DNA of 37,922 bases from an uncultured Collinsella sp. GTDB taxonomy: Bacteria > Actinomycetota > Coriobacteriia > Coriobacteriales > Coriobacteriaceae. Below the pieces are notes generated by a model. That model did not search any database. It worked only from the letters and a program-made list of their open reading frames with translations, and was not told the origin of the DNA. Position numbers and translations under genes: made by a program. Below, piece after piece: positions 30,821 to 37,922 of this stretch (position 1 is the first letter of the stretch; every line of letters starts with the position of its first letter). The stretch covers positions 1-37,922 of the forward strand of contig CAUAAZ010000019.1 in the NCBI GenBank assembly GCA_958427145.1, written 5' to 3'.

Positions 30821-31531
30821 ATGCCCCAGATTGATGATGCCGAGCTGTTTGGCAATGCCGAGGATCAGCGTGCGTATGAGGACTTTTGCGCCAATCAGGA
30901 GGCGGTCGAGAAATTTACGCTCGACAAGCCCGCGCTTGTCTGCCGTTGGCGCATGTCCAACAAAAAGGTACCCATGCTCAACCGCCACATTCGCGCACTG
31001 TCCGAGCGCTTGGTGCAGGGCGAGCCGCTCACCCATAACATGCTCAGCTGGGCCAAGCAGCACGTTGAGTGGTCGCTTGCCGAGGGCGATTACACTGCGC
31101 ACGACGGCGTACTCATGCTGGTGATCGACATCAACGGCAACGCCGCCATGACGGTGGGGGAGTACGAGCCGCTCGCCGATACGTCGGCCAAGGCGCTGCG
31201 TGCCCGTTCCGCCGAGGCCCGCTCCGAGGCCGACGAGACCGGCGTGGCGCCCGAGTTGCTCGCCGCCGTCAACAACGGCGAGCTTGCCTTTGTGGCGCCG
31301 GCGGACGAGTGCCTGTGCGGCACGGCGACGCTCATCGAGCAGCTGGCCCAGACCAAGGGCATCCCGGTCACGCGCGTAGATATTCCCGCACAGCTCAAGG
31401 GCGCCTTGTTCCTGGTGAGCGACGAGCACGGCGTGGTCCCCGCAATCGAGGCCGACGCCGCCGAGGCCGACGCCGCCACGGTCGCCTTCTTCGCCGAAGG
31501 CTACGAAAAGCTCCGTGCCCGCCGCTCCTAA
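30821..31531 (+). CDS. Conserved-looking protein of unknown function
   Basis: The 236-residue product (MPQIDDAELFGNAEDQ) is soluble and acidic, with no signal peptide or membrane helix. I do not recognise a family. Notable parts are ALVCRWRMSNKKVPMLNRHIRAL, an apparent beta-hairpin region HDGVLMLVIDINGNAAMTVGEY, a charged helical linker (KALRARSAEARSEADE), and AFVAPADECLCGTATLIEQLAQTKGIPVTRV, which could be a strand-loop-helix with two nearby cysteines. The start at 30821 has GAAAGG upstream; ATG 30797 would add eight residues. Codon use is typical of the genome, so it is very likely a real gene. Its tail converges on the PucR-type gene with 18 bases between stops. Confidence 0.75.
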   Translation: MPQIDDAELFGNAEDQRAYEDFCANQEAVEKFTLDKPALVCRWRMSNKKVPMLNRHIRALSERLVQGEPLTHNMLSWAKQHVEWSLAEGDYTAHDGVLMLVIDINGNAAMTVGEYEPLADTSAKALRARSAEARSEADETGVAPELLAAVNNGELAFVAPADECLCGTATLIEQLAQTKGIPVTRVDIPAQLKGALFLVSDEHGVVPAIEADAAEADAATVAFFAEGYEKLRARRS

Positions 31532-31549
31532 CCTCAAGGCGGGGTAGGC

Positions 31550-32731
31550 TTACTGAAGCGAGCGAGCGCGTTCGATTGCGTAGGCGAGCGACAGCTGCTC
31601 CATCTCCGGGGCGCATTTGTAGCTCAGTCCGGTGAGAGCTGTCACCTTATCGAGGCGATATCGAATTGTGTTCGGGTGCTGGCTGGTCTGCTTGGCGGTT
31701 CGCTCGATACGTCGGTCGTTCTCGATGAATGCGGCGAGCGTGGATTCCAATTCGCTGCCATGCTCGCTGTCGTGCTCGCGTATCGGCGAGAGAATCGCCT
31801 CCGAGAACGATCGCATCTCCGGGGTTTCCGCAAAAGGCATCACGGTTCTCAGGATGCCGAGCTGCGTATAGCGGACGGGACCCTCGGCTCGTTGACAAGA
31901 TAGGCGCTGTGCGTAAATCGCCTGCGAGATCGCCTGCGCCACCGCTTCGTCTCCAAACAGAATATCGCTGATGCCGAGCCCTTCCGCTCCACCATCGATA
32001 CCGCTAGCCTCGATGAGTTCCGTGAGCGCCTGCATGATTCGCTCCACATCGAGCGTCTGCTCCGAGTCGCTTGTCGCAACGAATAACAGACCTCCGTCAT
32101 AGGGTGCCAGCATGTTGTGGCATCCGGCGAGGGTCGATTTTGCACAGAGACGTTCGATTTGCAAAAACGTACGCGGGTCGAGGGGCTCTGCAAACGATGC
32201 GAACAGGGCGACCGCTTCGTCCAGAAATGACGGGTTGAGGCTTCGGATGCGTCGGCAGATGGACTCGGACGATACGTCTGTCCTCAGGGCATCGATCTCG
32301 CGCTGTGCGAAGTCGATGGACGCGAGCTGCTCGATATGTCGTTTGACCTCATAGATGACGCTGTCAAAGAACAGTGAGTCGTCGGTCGTGAGAAAGACCG
32401 GGTAGTGCCGGGCGTTGGCGTAGCGGATGGCTTGGTCGGGAATCGGGATGTGCAGGACGTTTTTGATGATGAGACCGCTCGTTCCCTTGGCGACGAGGTA
32501 TTTCACGGCTTCAGTGATGAGGTATGGGTCGTCCTTCGCATAGAGGAAGGTGCTGAGGACGATCTCATCTGGACTGAAGTTGACGCGCTGATACTTGTTC
32601 TTGAGGCCGGGCATGAGTTCATAATCGAGAATCCCGACGCCGGAGACGGCACGCGAGACGCCATCGCTGCCGGCGATTAGGCGGACCGACCCCTCATATT
32701 CCCGCGAGAAGTCCGAGATGGTGTATAGCAT
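31550..32731 (-). CDS. PucR-family transcriptional regulator
   Basis: The 393-residue protein has an N-terminal PucR-type ligand domain (MPGLKNKYQRVNFSPDEIVLSTFLYAKDD, IIKNVLHIPIPDQAIRYANARHYPVFLT) and a C-terminal PucR helix-turn-helix (LESTLAAFIENDRRIERTAKQTSQHPNTIRYRLDKVTALTG). That HTH, with the H-x-N-T-x-x-Y-R-L core, is characteristic. Such proteins activate purine or amino-acid catabolic genes in response to a metabolite. I prefer ATG 32731, which has AAGGTG about 8 bases upstream; GTG 32752 and ATG 32737 are in frame. Its codons are less GC-biased than its neighbours. It is divergent from the cyclodeaminase gene, its likely target. Confidence 0.85.
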   Translation of the reverse strand: MLYTISDFSREYEGSVRLIAGSDGVSRAVSGVGILDYELMPGLKNKYQRVNFSPDEIVLSTFLYAKDDPYLITEAVKYLVAKGTSGLIIKNVLHIPIPDQAIRYANARHYPVFLTTDDSLFFDSVIYEVKRHIEQLASIDFAQREIDALRTDVSSESICRRIRSLNPSFLDEAVALFASFAEPLDPRTFLQIERLCAKSTLAGCHNMLAPYDGGLLFVATSDSEQTLDVERIMQALTELIEASGIDGGAEGLGISDILFGDEAVAQAISQAIYAQRLSCQRAEGPVRYTQLGILRTVMPFAETPEMRSFSEAILSPIREHDSEHGSELESTLAAFIENDRRIERTAKQTSQHPNTIRYRLDKVTALTGLSYKCAPEMEQLSLAYAIERARSLQ

Positions 32732-32945
32732 CAGCATCACCTTGTAAATCACTACAATAAGTACAGGTATAAATAGGATAATCGCACATTTATATGCCGT
32801 TGATGCGATAAATAGTTCAAATATCTGCTGATAGAACGAAAAATCAGATCGAGAATCGTTGTATATTCCAACAAGAAATGATCCTTGGCGGCATCGTTAC
32901 TAAACCGTACAGTGAAGCAACGTAAAGCTTTCGCTGAGAGGAGCG
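32732..32945. promoter_or_regulatory. AT-rich divergent control region
   Basis: This 214-base gap between the PucR-type regulator and the cyclodeaminase gene is clearly richer in A and T than the rest of the window (for example ACAGGTATAAATAGGATAAT and TTTATATGCCG). It must hold both promoters and probably the regulator's operators. I could not identify one convincing -35/-10 pair or a strong palindrome. GAGAGGA at its right end is the ribosome site of the cyclodeaminase gene. Confidence 0.5.
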
Positions 32946-33980
32946 ATGATGGGGCAGATGATGGTGCTATCGGCCGAGGAAGTTTCCAAGGTGCTGACGA
33001 TCGAGGATGCGATCGCTGCCGTGGAGGAGGCATATCGCCAGAAGGCAACGGGCAAGGGTGTTGCGTGGCCTATGGTATATGAGCAGTTCGAGCCCGGTGT
33101 GGCCGATATGGATATCCGCTCGGGCGAGTTGGCGGGAAGCGGCCTCTTCGGTCTCAAGCTCACTGCCTGGTTCTCTCAGAATCCCAAAAAGGGGTTGCCC
33201 GAAATCTTTGGCACCACGCTGCTGTGCGACAACGCGACGGGAGAGCCGTTGGCGCTGCTCAATGCTTCCGCCATCACTGGACTTCGCACCGGTGCCGCCG
33301 CTGCGCTCGGTGCCAAGTGGCTGGCTCGGGCGGATGCATCCAAACTGCTTGTTGCGGGCGCCGGCCACATGAGCACCTATATGGCGGCGGGCGTGCTTGC
33401 CGCCTGTCCCAAAGTGAGCGAGGTCAAGGTGTGGGAGCCGGTTTCCGATGCCGCGCCCGAGGCCCGCGTCGAGCGCATGCGAGACGAGGTCGCCCATATC
33501 TTGGGCGCCTGCGAGCATGCTCGCGAGGCATCCACCTATTCCATCGAGGCGACGGCTGACGGCCAAGGTGCCGCGGCGGAGGCCGACATCATCGTGACGA
33601 TCGCGCCGGCGACCAAGCCCATCATTCTCGATTCATGGGTGCGTCCTGGTACGCATATCTCCTGCGTCGGTGCCGACATGCCCGGCAAGCAGGAGCTCGC
33701 CTCGGCGCTTGTCGCCCGTGCCGCTGTTTACGTCGATGACCGCGAGCAATCGGTCGCGTCCGGTGAGCTGGAGATTCCGGTTGCCGAGGGCGCCATCACG
33801 CCCGAGGACATCAAAGCGGAGCTCGGCGAAGTCATCGCCGGCGCGGCTACGGGGCGCTCGGATGACGAGCAGGTGACGGTGTTCGATACGTCGGGCATCG
33901 CCGTTCAGGACCTTTCGGCATCGAAAATCGCCTACGACCGCGCCGTCGAGGCGGGGCTGGGCACCGTGGTGGAACTGTAA
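32946..33980 (+). CDS. Ornithine cyclodeaminase/mu-crystallin family enzyme
   Basis: The 344-residue protein is an NAD(P)-dependent enzyme of the OCD/mu-crystallin family. It has the substrate-pocket lysine block GLFGLKLTAWFSQNP, the TGLRTGAAAALGAKWLAR segment typical of the family, and a Rossmann fold starting LLVAGAGHMSTYMAAGVL with the acid-ended strand EVKVWEP. Members include ornithine cyclodeaminase, alanine dehydrogenase, ketimine reductase and SbnB-like enzymes, so the substrate is open. ATG 32946 or 32949 could be the start; GAGAGGA precedes both. It is followed 24 bases later by an aminotransferase, probably in one operon. Confidence 0.88.
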   Translation: MMGQMMVLSAEEVSKVLTIEDAIAAVEEAYRQKATGKGVAWPMVYEQFEPGVADMDIRSGELAGSGLFGLKLTAWFSQNPKKGLPEIFGTTLLCDNATGEPLALLNASAITGLRTGAAAALGAKWLARADASKLLVAGAGHMSTYMAAGVLAACPKVSEVKVWEPVSDAAPEARVERMRDEVAHILGACEHAREASTYSIEATADGQGAAAEADIIVTIAPATKPIILDSWVRPGTHISCVGADMPGKQELASALVARAAVYVDDREQSVASGELEIPVAEGAITPEDIKAELGEVIAGAATGRSDDEQVTVFDTSGIAVQDLSASKIAYDRAVEAGLGTVVEL

Positions 33981-34004
33981 GAAAGTCAAGGAAAGGAAAC
34001 GACA

Positions 34005-35135
34005 ATGCAGATCAAGGATTTCGCCGTCGAGCAGTGGATGAACGAGTGGGAGACCAAGTGCACCCACAACGTTGCGGAGACGTGCGTCTACTCCCTCACG
34101 CTCGACCAGCTGTTCGAGCTTACGAACACCGACAAGAAGGCGTGGCTCGATAGCCTGTGCTCGCGCCGATTCACCTACGGAGACATCGAGGGGCAGCCCG
34201 GCTTCCTCGAGGGGGTCGCGCGTCTCTATAAGACGGTCGAGCCCGGGCATATCGTGCCCACGCACGGTGCGACCGGTGCCAACTCCCTGGTTATTTCCAC
34301 GCTCGTCGAACCGGGCGATCATGTAGTCTCCGTCAAGCCCACCTACCAGCAGCTTTACTCGATTCCCGAGATGTGCGGCGCGAAGGTCGATATCCTTCAG
34401 CTCGATCGCAAGAACGGCTACCACGTCGACGTCGACGCGCTCGATGCCCTGGTGACCGACGATACCAAACTCATCTGCATCAATAACCCGGACAACCCCA
34501 CGGGCGCCCTGCTCGACGCCGATACGCTCAAGGCGATTGTCGAGGTCGCACGCAAACACGACGCGTGGGTGCTCTGCGACGAGGTCTACCGTCTGCTTAC
34601 TCAGACGGATGAGTACTCCGAGTCCGTGATCGACCTGTGCGACAAGGCCATCGTTACCGCATCCATGTCCAAGGTCTGGTCGTTCGCCGGCCTGCGTCTG
34701 GGCTGGGCGGTCACCAAGAGCCCGGAGCTCCGTCGCGCGCTGCTCTCGCATCGCGACTACAACCTGATTTCCGCCGGCATATTCAGCGAGTCGGTGGCGG
34801 AGCTGATTCTGGGCAACGCTTCCGTGATCCTTGAGCGCAGCCGTCGCATCGTCCGTCAGAACCTTGCTGTTCTGGAGAAGTGGGTCGAGAGCGAGCCGCA
34901 CCTGTCGTTCGTTAAGCCCGAGGCGGGTACCACCGCGCTCGTGTATTACGACTACGACATCGACTCCAGGACGTTCTGCATCGACATGATTAAGAAGTCC
35001 GGCGCGCTCGTCACCCCGGGCGATTGCTTCGAGGAGCCCAAGAGCATGCGCATCGGCTATGCATACTCCGATAACACCGACGACCTGCAGAAGGGCCTGG
35101 ATGCCATCTCTGCATACATGCGTACGCTCGAGTAG
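34005..35135 (+). CDS. PLP-dependent class I/II aminotransferase
   Basis: The 376-residue fold-type I enzyme has HGATGANSLVISTLVEPGDHVV near the PLP phosphate site, INNPDNPTGALL, VLCDEVYRLL with the pyridine-binding Asp and Tyr, and the Schiff-base lysine at about residue 223 in SMSKVWSFAGLRLGW, followed by the family's Arg. It resembles the COG0436 aminotransferases; a VioD-like (capreomycidine synthase) relationship is possible but uncertain. AAGGAAA precedes ATG 34005. With the cyclodeaminase-family enzyme it likely acts on the same amino acid, under the PucR-type regulator. A terminator follows. Confidence 0.9.
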   Translation: MQIKDFAVEQWMNEWETKCTHNVAETCVYSLTLDQLFELTNTDKKAWLDSLCSRRFTYGDIEGQPGFLEGVARLYKTVEPGHIVPTHGATGANSLVISTLVEPGDHVVSVKPTYQQLYSIPEMCGAKVDILQLDRKNGYHVDVDALDALVTDDTKLICINNPDNPTGALLDADTLKAIVEVARKHDAWVLCDEVYRLLTQTDEYSESVIDLCDKAIVTASMSKVWSFAGLRLGWAVTKSPELRRALLSHRDYNLISAGIFSESVAELILGNASVILERSRRIVRQNLAVLEKWVESEPHLSFVKPEAGTTALVYYDYDIDSRTFCIDMIKKSGALVTPGDCFEEPKSMRIGYAYSDNTDDLQKGLDAISAYMRTLE

Positions 35136-35155
35136 AGGCTCGAGGTCGAAGTGAT

Positions 35156-35186
35156 GGGGCCGATCGGTTTAGGACCGGTCGGCCCC
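35156..35186 (+). terminator. Terminator after the aminotransferase gene
   Basis: A 13-bp stem pairs 35156-35168 (GGGGCCGATCGGT) with 35174-35186 (ACCGGTCGGCCCC), with one T-G wobble and a 5-base loop. TAATTTCTC follows. Confidence 0.82.
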
Positions 35187-35228
35187 TAATTTCTCTCAAG
35201 GCTACCGAACACTATTGTCACATTAGAT

Positions 35229-35267
35229 GCCCACGGGGTCGCATCGCTGCGACGCCGTGGGCATAAT
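35229..35267 (+). promoter_or_regulatory. Hairpin and -10 box before the BceR-like gene
   Basis: GCCCACGG (35229-35236) pairs with CCGTGGGC (35255-35262), and inside it GTCGCA (35238-35243) pairs with TGCGAC (35248-35253) around TCGC. CATAAT at 35262-35267 follows at once and could be a -10, in which case the palindrome would occupy the spacer and -35 region like an operator. It could equally be a second terminator for the upstream operon. Confidence 0.4.
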
Positions 35268-35305
35268 GGTGTGGAAGGTGCAAGTTACGCGAAATGGGAG
35301 GACAC

Positions 35306-35977
35306 ATGGCGCTGATCTATATCGTTGAGGACGACGAGCCCATTCGTCGCGAGCTTGCCGACATCCTTGCCCGTGCCGGTTTTGAGGTCGAGGCCTGCGA
35401 ATCGTTTGAGCATGTCTCGCGCGATATTCTCGCCGCCGCGCCCGACCTGGTGCTGCTCGACCTCACGCTTCCCGTCAAGGACGGCCAGCATATCTGCCAT
35501 GAGGTTCGCCGCGAATCCGAGGTTCCCATCATCGTCCTCACGTCGCGCGCGACCGAGATCGACGAGGTCATGGCCATGACGCTCGGCGCGGACGACTTTG
35601 TTCCCAAGCCCTATAGCGCGCGCGTGCTCGTGGCGCGCATCAATGCCTTGCTGCGTCGCACCGCAGCGGCGGGCGAGCGCAGCACGCTCGTCCACAAGGG
35701 ACTGGAGCTCGACCTCGCCCGCTCCATGGTCACCAACATGCAAACCGGCACCAGTACCGAGCTCACCAAAAACGAGCTGCGTATCCTCTCGCTGCTTTTG
35801 AGCCGTGCGGGCAAGATCGTTTCGCGCTCGGCCATCATGCAGGACCTGTGGGACTCCGATGCCTTCGTGGACGACAATACGCTCACCGTCAACATCAACC
35901 GCCTGCGTACTACGCTCGAAAAAATCGGCATCAAGGGGTATTTGACCACGCATCGCGGCCAAGGCTATTCGGTCTAG
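35306..35977 (+). CDS. BceR-like response regulator
   Basis: The 223-residue OmpR-family regulator has a receiver with VEDDEP, phospho-acceptor Asp52 (LVLLDLTLPVKDG), LTSRATEIDEVMAMTLGADDFVPKPY and a winged helix ending TTHRGQGYSV. EIDEVMAM.LGADDFV and ARINALLRR resemble BceR/NsrR-type regulators of cell-wall antibiotic responses. GGGAGGAC precedes ATG 35306; an in-frame ATG 12 bases earlier is less likely. The kinase gene starts 9 bases after its stop. Confidence 0.92.
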   Translation: MALIYIVEDDEPIRRELADILARAGFEVEACESFEHVSRDILAAAPDLVLLDLTLPVKDGQHICHEVRRESEVPIIVLTSRATEIDEVMAMTLGADDFVPKPYSARVLVARINALLRRTAAAGERSTLVHKGLELDLARSMVTNMQTGTSTELTKNELRILSLLLSRAGKIVSRSAIMQDLWDSDAFVDDNTLTVNINRLRTTLEKIGIKGYLTTHRGQGYSV

Positions 35978-35986
35978 GGGCCGGTC

Positions 35987-37030
35987 ATGTCGTTTGCCAA
36001 GTTTTTTAAAGATGCACTGCTTCCCGTCGCCGTGTGGACGTGCGGCGTGCTGCTGAGCTGCTTTGTGCTGACGGTCGCTGGCGCTTCCGTTTCTATCGTG
36101 GTCGTGGCGGTCTGCGTGTCCTTTGTCTTTGGCATGCTCGGCATTGTGATCGAGTATGCGCGCCGTCGTCGTTTTCTGCATCAGCTGGAGCGCGCGGCCG
36201 AGGAGCTGGAAAGTCCCGCATGGGTGCAGGAGATGGTCCAGTGCCCGACGTATGCCGAGGGCGAGCTCGAGTACGAGGTCTTGCGCCGGGTGGGCAAAGC
36301 CGCTTGCGACGAGGTTGCCGAAGGCCGGCGTCAGACCGATGACTATCGCGACTATATCGAGAGCTGGGTCCACGAGGCCAAGCTGCCCCTGGCGGCGGCT
36401 CATCTGATTTTGGAAAACCTGGATGGCAGCGAAGACGACCTGTCGCGTGTGGATGACCTGGGTCGCGAGCTGGCTCGCGTGGAGCGCTATATCGACCAGG
36501 CGCTGTACTACGCGCGCTCGGAAGTCGTGGAGCGCGACTACTTGATTCGCCGCTGGGATCTCAAGACCCTGGTGACGGGCGCGATTAAGGCCAACGCGCG
36601 CGAGCTCATCGCGGCGCACGTGGCCCCGGTGTGCGAGAACCTCGACTTCGAGGTCTTTACCGACGAGAAGTGGCTCGAGTTTATTCTGGGCCAGCTTATT
36701 CAGAACAGCATTAAATATGCGCGTGAGGACGGCGCAAAGATCGTGTTTTCGGGTGCGTTGCTGGACGAGGGTCTGGCGAGCGAGCGCATCGAGCTTACCG
36801 TCGCGGACAACGGCTGCGGCGTGAGCGCGGCCGACCTGCCGCGCGTGTTCGAGAAGGGCTTTACCGGCGACAACGGCCGCACCACCAAGCGCGCAACGGG
36901 CATCGGCCTCTACCTGGTGGCGCGCCTGTGCTCCAAGATGGGCATCGACGTCACCGCGGCATCGGAGCCGGGCGAAGGCTTCGTCGTAACATTCGCTTTT
37001 TCAACGAACAAGTTCCAATACTTTGAGTAA
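35987..37030 (+). CDS. BceS-like intramembrane-sensing histidine kinase
   Basis: The 347-residue kinase has two N-terminal membrane helices (about 10-30 and 36-55) with only a few residues between them and no separate sensor domain, the layout of BceS-type kinases. The H-box is ESWVHEAKLPLAAAHLILE with His129, close to the WVHEIKTPI pattern of that group. ATP-site boxes are LIQNSIKYAR (N), VADNGCGV (G1), FEKGFTG (F) and ATGIGLYLVARLCSKMG (G2). BceS kinases normally read the flux state of a BceAB ABC transporter; none is adjacent here. It ends with a double terminator region. Confidence 0.9.
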   Translation: MSFAKFFKDALLPVAVWTCGVLLSCFVLTVAGASVSIVVVAVCVSFVFGMLGIVIEYARRRRFLHQLERAAEELESPAWVQEMVQCPTYAEGELEYEVLRRVGKAACDEVAEGRRQTDDYRDYIESWVHEAKLPLAAAHLILENLDGSEDDLSRVDDLGRELARVERYIDQALYYARSEVVERDYLIRRWDLKTLVTGAIKANARELIAAHVAPVCENLDFEVFTDEKWLEFILGQLIQNSIKYAREDGAKIVFSGALLDEGLASERIELTVADNGCGVSAADLPRVFEKGFTGDNGRTTKRATGIGLYLVARLCSKMGIDVTAASEPGEGFVVTFAFSTNKFQYFE

Positions 37031-37080
37031 CGCACACGGCAGACGCCCGCCCAAACAAAAACGTGCCGCCTCAAACAAAA

Positions 37081-37118
37081 CGTGCCGCCCCAAATGGGGC
37101 GGCACGCCATCTTTTATC
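37081..37118 (+). terminator. Terminator after the BceS-like gene
   Basis: CGTGCCGCCCC at 37081-37091 pairs perfectly with GGGGCGGCACG at 37096-37106 around an AAAT loop, followed by CCATCTTTTAT. The 5' arm is preceded by a near-copy of itself (CGTGCCGCC at 37062-37070), so two alternative 5' arms exist. Confidence 0.88.
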
Positions 37119-37146
37119 AGCCAACTCGCTGAAGTACGGTGACGAA

Positions 37147-37237
37147 GGCGCAAGGCCGGGAGGGGTTATCAAAGCCGACATCCCGCAGCCGCGAAGCGGC
37201 GAGGACGTCGGCGTGATAACCCCGCAGGCCTTGCGCC
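37147..37237. repeat. Large four-tier palindrome between the kinase and uspA genes
   Basis: Four nested pairings stack on one axis: 37147-37157 with 37227-37237 (11 bp perfect), 37162-37171 with 37214-37223 (10 bp perfect), 37174-37183 with 37203-37212 (10 bp, one mismatch) and 37188-37192 with 37196-37200 (5 bp, GAA loop). The whole 91-base block therefore forms one long hairpin. It lies between convergent genes and ends 13 bases from the uspA stop. The regularity exceeds a normal terminator and suggests a palindromic intergenic repeat. Confidence 0.75.
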
Positions 37238-37250
37238 GACGGGAAGGAAC

Positions 37251-37688
37251 CTACTTCACGACCAAGATGTCGCAGTCCGTGTTGCGCAGCAGGAACGTCG
37301 AAATCGAACCCAGCAGCGCATACTTGATCGAGGACAGGCCGCGTGCGCCGCAGAGCACCAGGTCGGGCTTGACCACGTCGAGCATCTCGTCCTTGAGCGT
37401 CTCGCGAATACGGCCGGCGCGAATCATGACCTCGACCTCGGGAATGTCGGGATTGGCCTTGGCCTCTTCGAGCTGCTTGGCGATGGAGTTCTTAAATGCC
37501 TCCTCCAGGCCGTTGACCAGATCGACCGGATAGGAACCGGCGCTCTCGAGCGCCGTGGAATCGATGACGTGGCCGATGATCAGCTTGGCGCCGTTGTTCG
37601 CGGCGACCTTGATGGCGCGTGCGAGCACAAAATCCTGCTGCTCAGTACCGTCGAGTGAAACAAATACCTTGGTGTAGCCCTCGTTCAT
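37251..37688 (-). CDS. uspA: Universal stress protein (UspA family)
   Basis: The 145-residue single-domain protein begins YTKVFVSLDGTEQQDFVL, with the Asp that contacts ATP in this fold, and ends with the nucleotide loop GARGLSSIKYALLGSISTFLLRNTDCDILVVK, fitting G-x2-G-x9-G-S/T. It is therefore likely an ATP-binding UspA. AAGGAGGAAACC gives a strong ribosome site before ATG 37688. Codons are strongly biased. Its promoter region carries a small perfect inverted repeat at 37783-37798. Confidence 0.94.
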   Translation of the reverse strand: MNEGYTKVFVSLDGTEQQDFVLARAIKVAANNGAKLIIGHVIDSTALESAGSYPVDLVNGLEEAFKNSIAKQLEEAKANPDIPEVEVMIRAGRIRETLKDEMLDVVKPDLVLCGARGLSSIKYALLGSISTFLLRNTDCDILVVK

Positions 37689-37777
37689 GGTTTCCTCCTT
37701 GGTCTATCGCACGGGCGTGGGGCTCGTGCATCGGGCGGGCGCGGATGCGTGGCCGCCGGACACTTTATCTTGTTGCA

Positions 37778-37798
37778 GTTATACCCAAGGATTTGGGT
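37778..37798 (-). promoter_or_regulatory. Putative uspA promoter with a small inverted repeat
   Basis: On the minus strand TATAAC (37778-37783) could be the -10, about 90 bases before uspA. ACCCAA (37783-37788) and TTGGGT (37793-37798) form a perfect inverted repeat with a 4-base centre in the spacer just upstream. A -35 is not clear. Confidence 0.35.
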
Positions 37799-37884
37799 TT
37801 GACCGCTCGCAATTCTGTGAACGGTTGATTTCCGATCTCAGCCGAACACTTTGAGCGGATAGGCCGTTCCCGCAGTTAGCCGAA

Positions 37885-37917
37885 CGCCCCCGCGGCCCCT
37901 CCTGGGGTCCGGGGGCG
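37885..37917. terminator. GC-rich hairpin at the window end
   Basis: CGCCCCCG (37885-37892) pairs with CGGGGGCG (37910-37917), and GGCCCC (37894-37899) pairs with GGGGTC (37904-37909) inside it. It looks like a terminator of a gene beyond the window, but the bases after 37922 are not available. The stretch 37799-37884 shows no gene. Confidence 0.55.
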
Positions 37918-37922
37918 CCGTT

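Noticed and set aside
29063..31537. A minus-strand open frame of 824 codons opposite purH and the next gene
   Set aside because: It mirrors strongly C/G-ended codons of real plus-strand genes, crosses a terminator and an intergenic gap, and has no recognisable domain or ribosome site. The same applies to long antisense frames at 9489-11756 and 6818-8935.
1..37922. CRISPR arrays, prophage, toxin-antitoxin or defence islands
   Set aside because: No regularly spaced identical direct repeats and no recognisable cas, integrase, capsid, restriction or toxin genes were seen on either strand. The 62-base tandem units at 3550 are palindromic and degenerate rather than CRISPR-like.

Overview
The window is 37.9 kb of GC-rich bacterial DNA with strong C/G preference at third codon positions, tight operons and GGAGG-type ribosome sites. 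Gene content and order point to an anaerobic gut actinobacterium of the class Coriobacteriia, most like Collinsella. This is inferred from recognised protein families and the eno-divIC-ppx order; no database was searched.

Layout. 1-3505: the end of an unknown membrane protein, an MFS permease, and two genes resembling FrlB (SIS-domain fructosamine-6-phosphate deglycase) and FrlC (epimerase), preceded by a cluster of TGGTAT operator-like boxes. 3506-3831: degenerate 62-base tandem palindromes and a hairpin leader. 3832-11759: a compact histidine operon, hisZG (fused)-D-C-B-H-A-F-I-E. A PHP-family histidinol-phosphatase lies convergently at 11907-12818, so every pathway step is encoded within 9 kb. 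13158-15115: a free-standing LarC C-terminal domain, a YfcE-type phosphodiesterase and MazG. 15308-18585: enolase, a DivIC/FtsB-like division protein and an exopolyphosphatase-family protein. 18586-19000: repeats, a structured gene-free stretch bearing pieces of tRNA sequence, and tRNA-Leu(UAA). 19032-23187: a TPR-like membrane protein, an orphan PTS IIB with a VOC protein, and a minus-strand DUF4342-response regulator-histidine kinase operon. 23522-28830: a small membrane protein, a metallophosphoesterase, GluQ, a large DUF2207 membrane protein and a GNAT acetyltransferase. 29108-31531: purH and an unrecognised protein. 31550-35135: a PucR-type regulator divergent from an ornithine cyclodeaminase-family gene and an aminotransferase. 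35306-37030: a BceRS-like two-component system with no ABC transporter beside it. 37251-37688: a universal stress protein.

Most of the window is housekeeping: histidine and purine synthesis, glycolysis, division, nucleotide clean-up and tRNA modification. No phage, CRISPR, toxin-antitoxin or secretion genes are visible. The less ordinary material is the HisZ-HisG fusion, the Amadori-product gene pair with its operators, the PucR-controlled amino-acid locus, and several families of intergenic palindromes. Two of those families recur here: a roughly 67-69 base element with TTGCGGTG ends, and a roughly 47-base GGGAC element. A third feature is a segment next to tRNA-Leu flanked by copies of its 3' end. 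I did not find one obvious undescribed system; the repeat families and the tRNA-Leu-linked segment are the best candidates for new biology.
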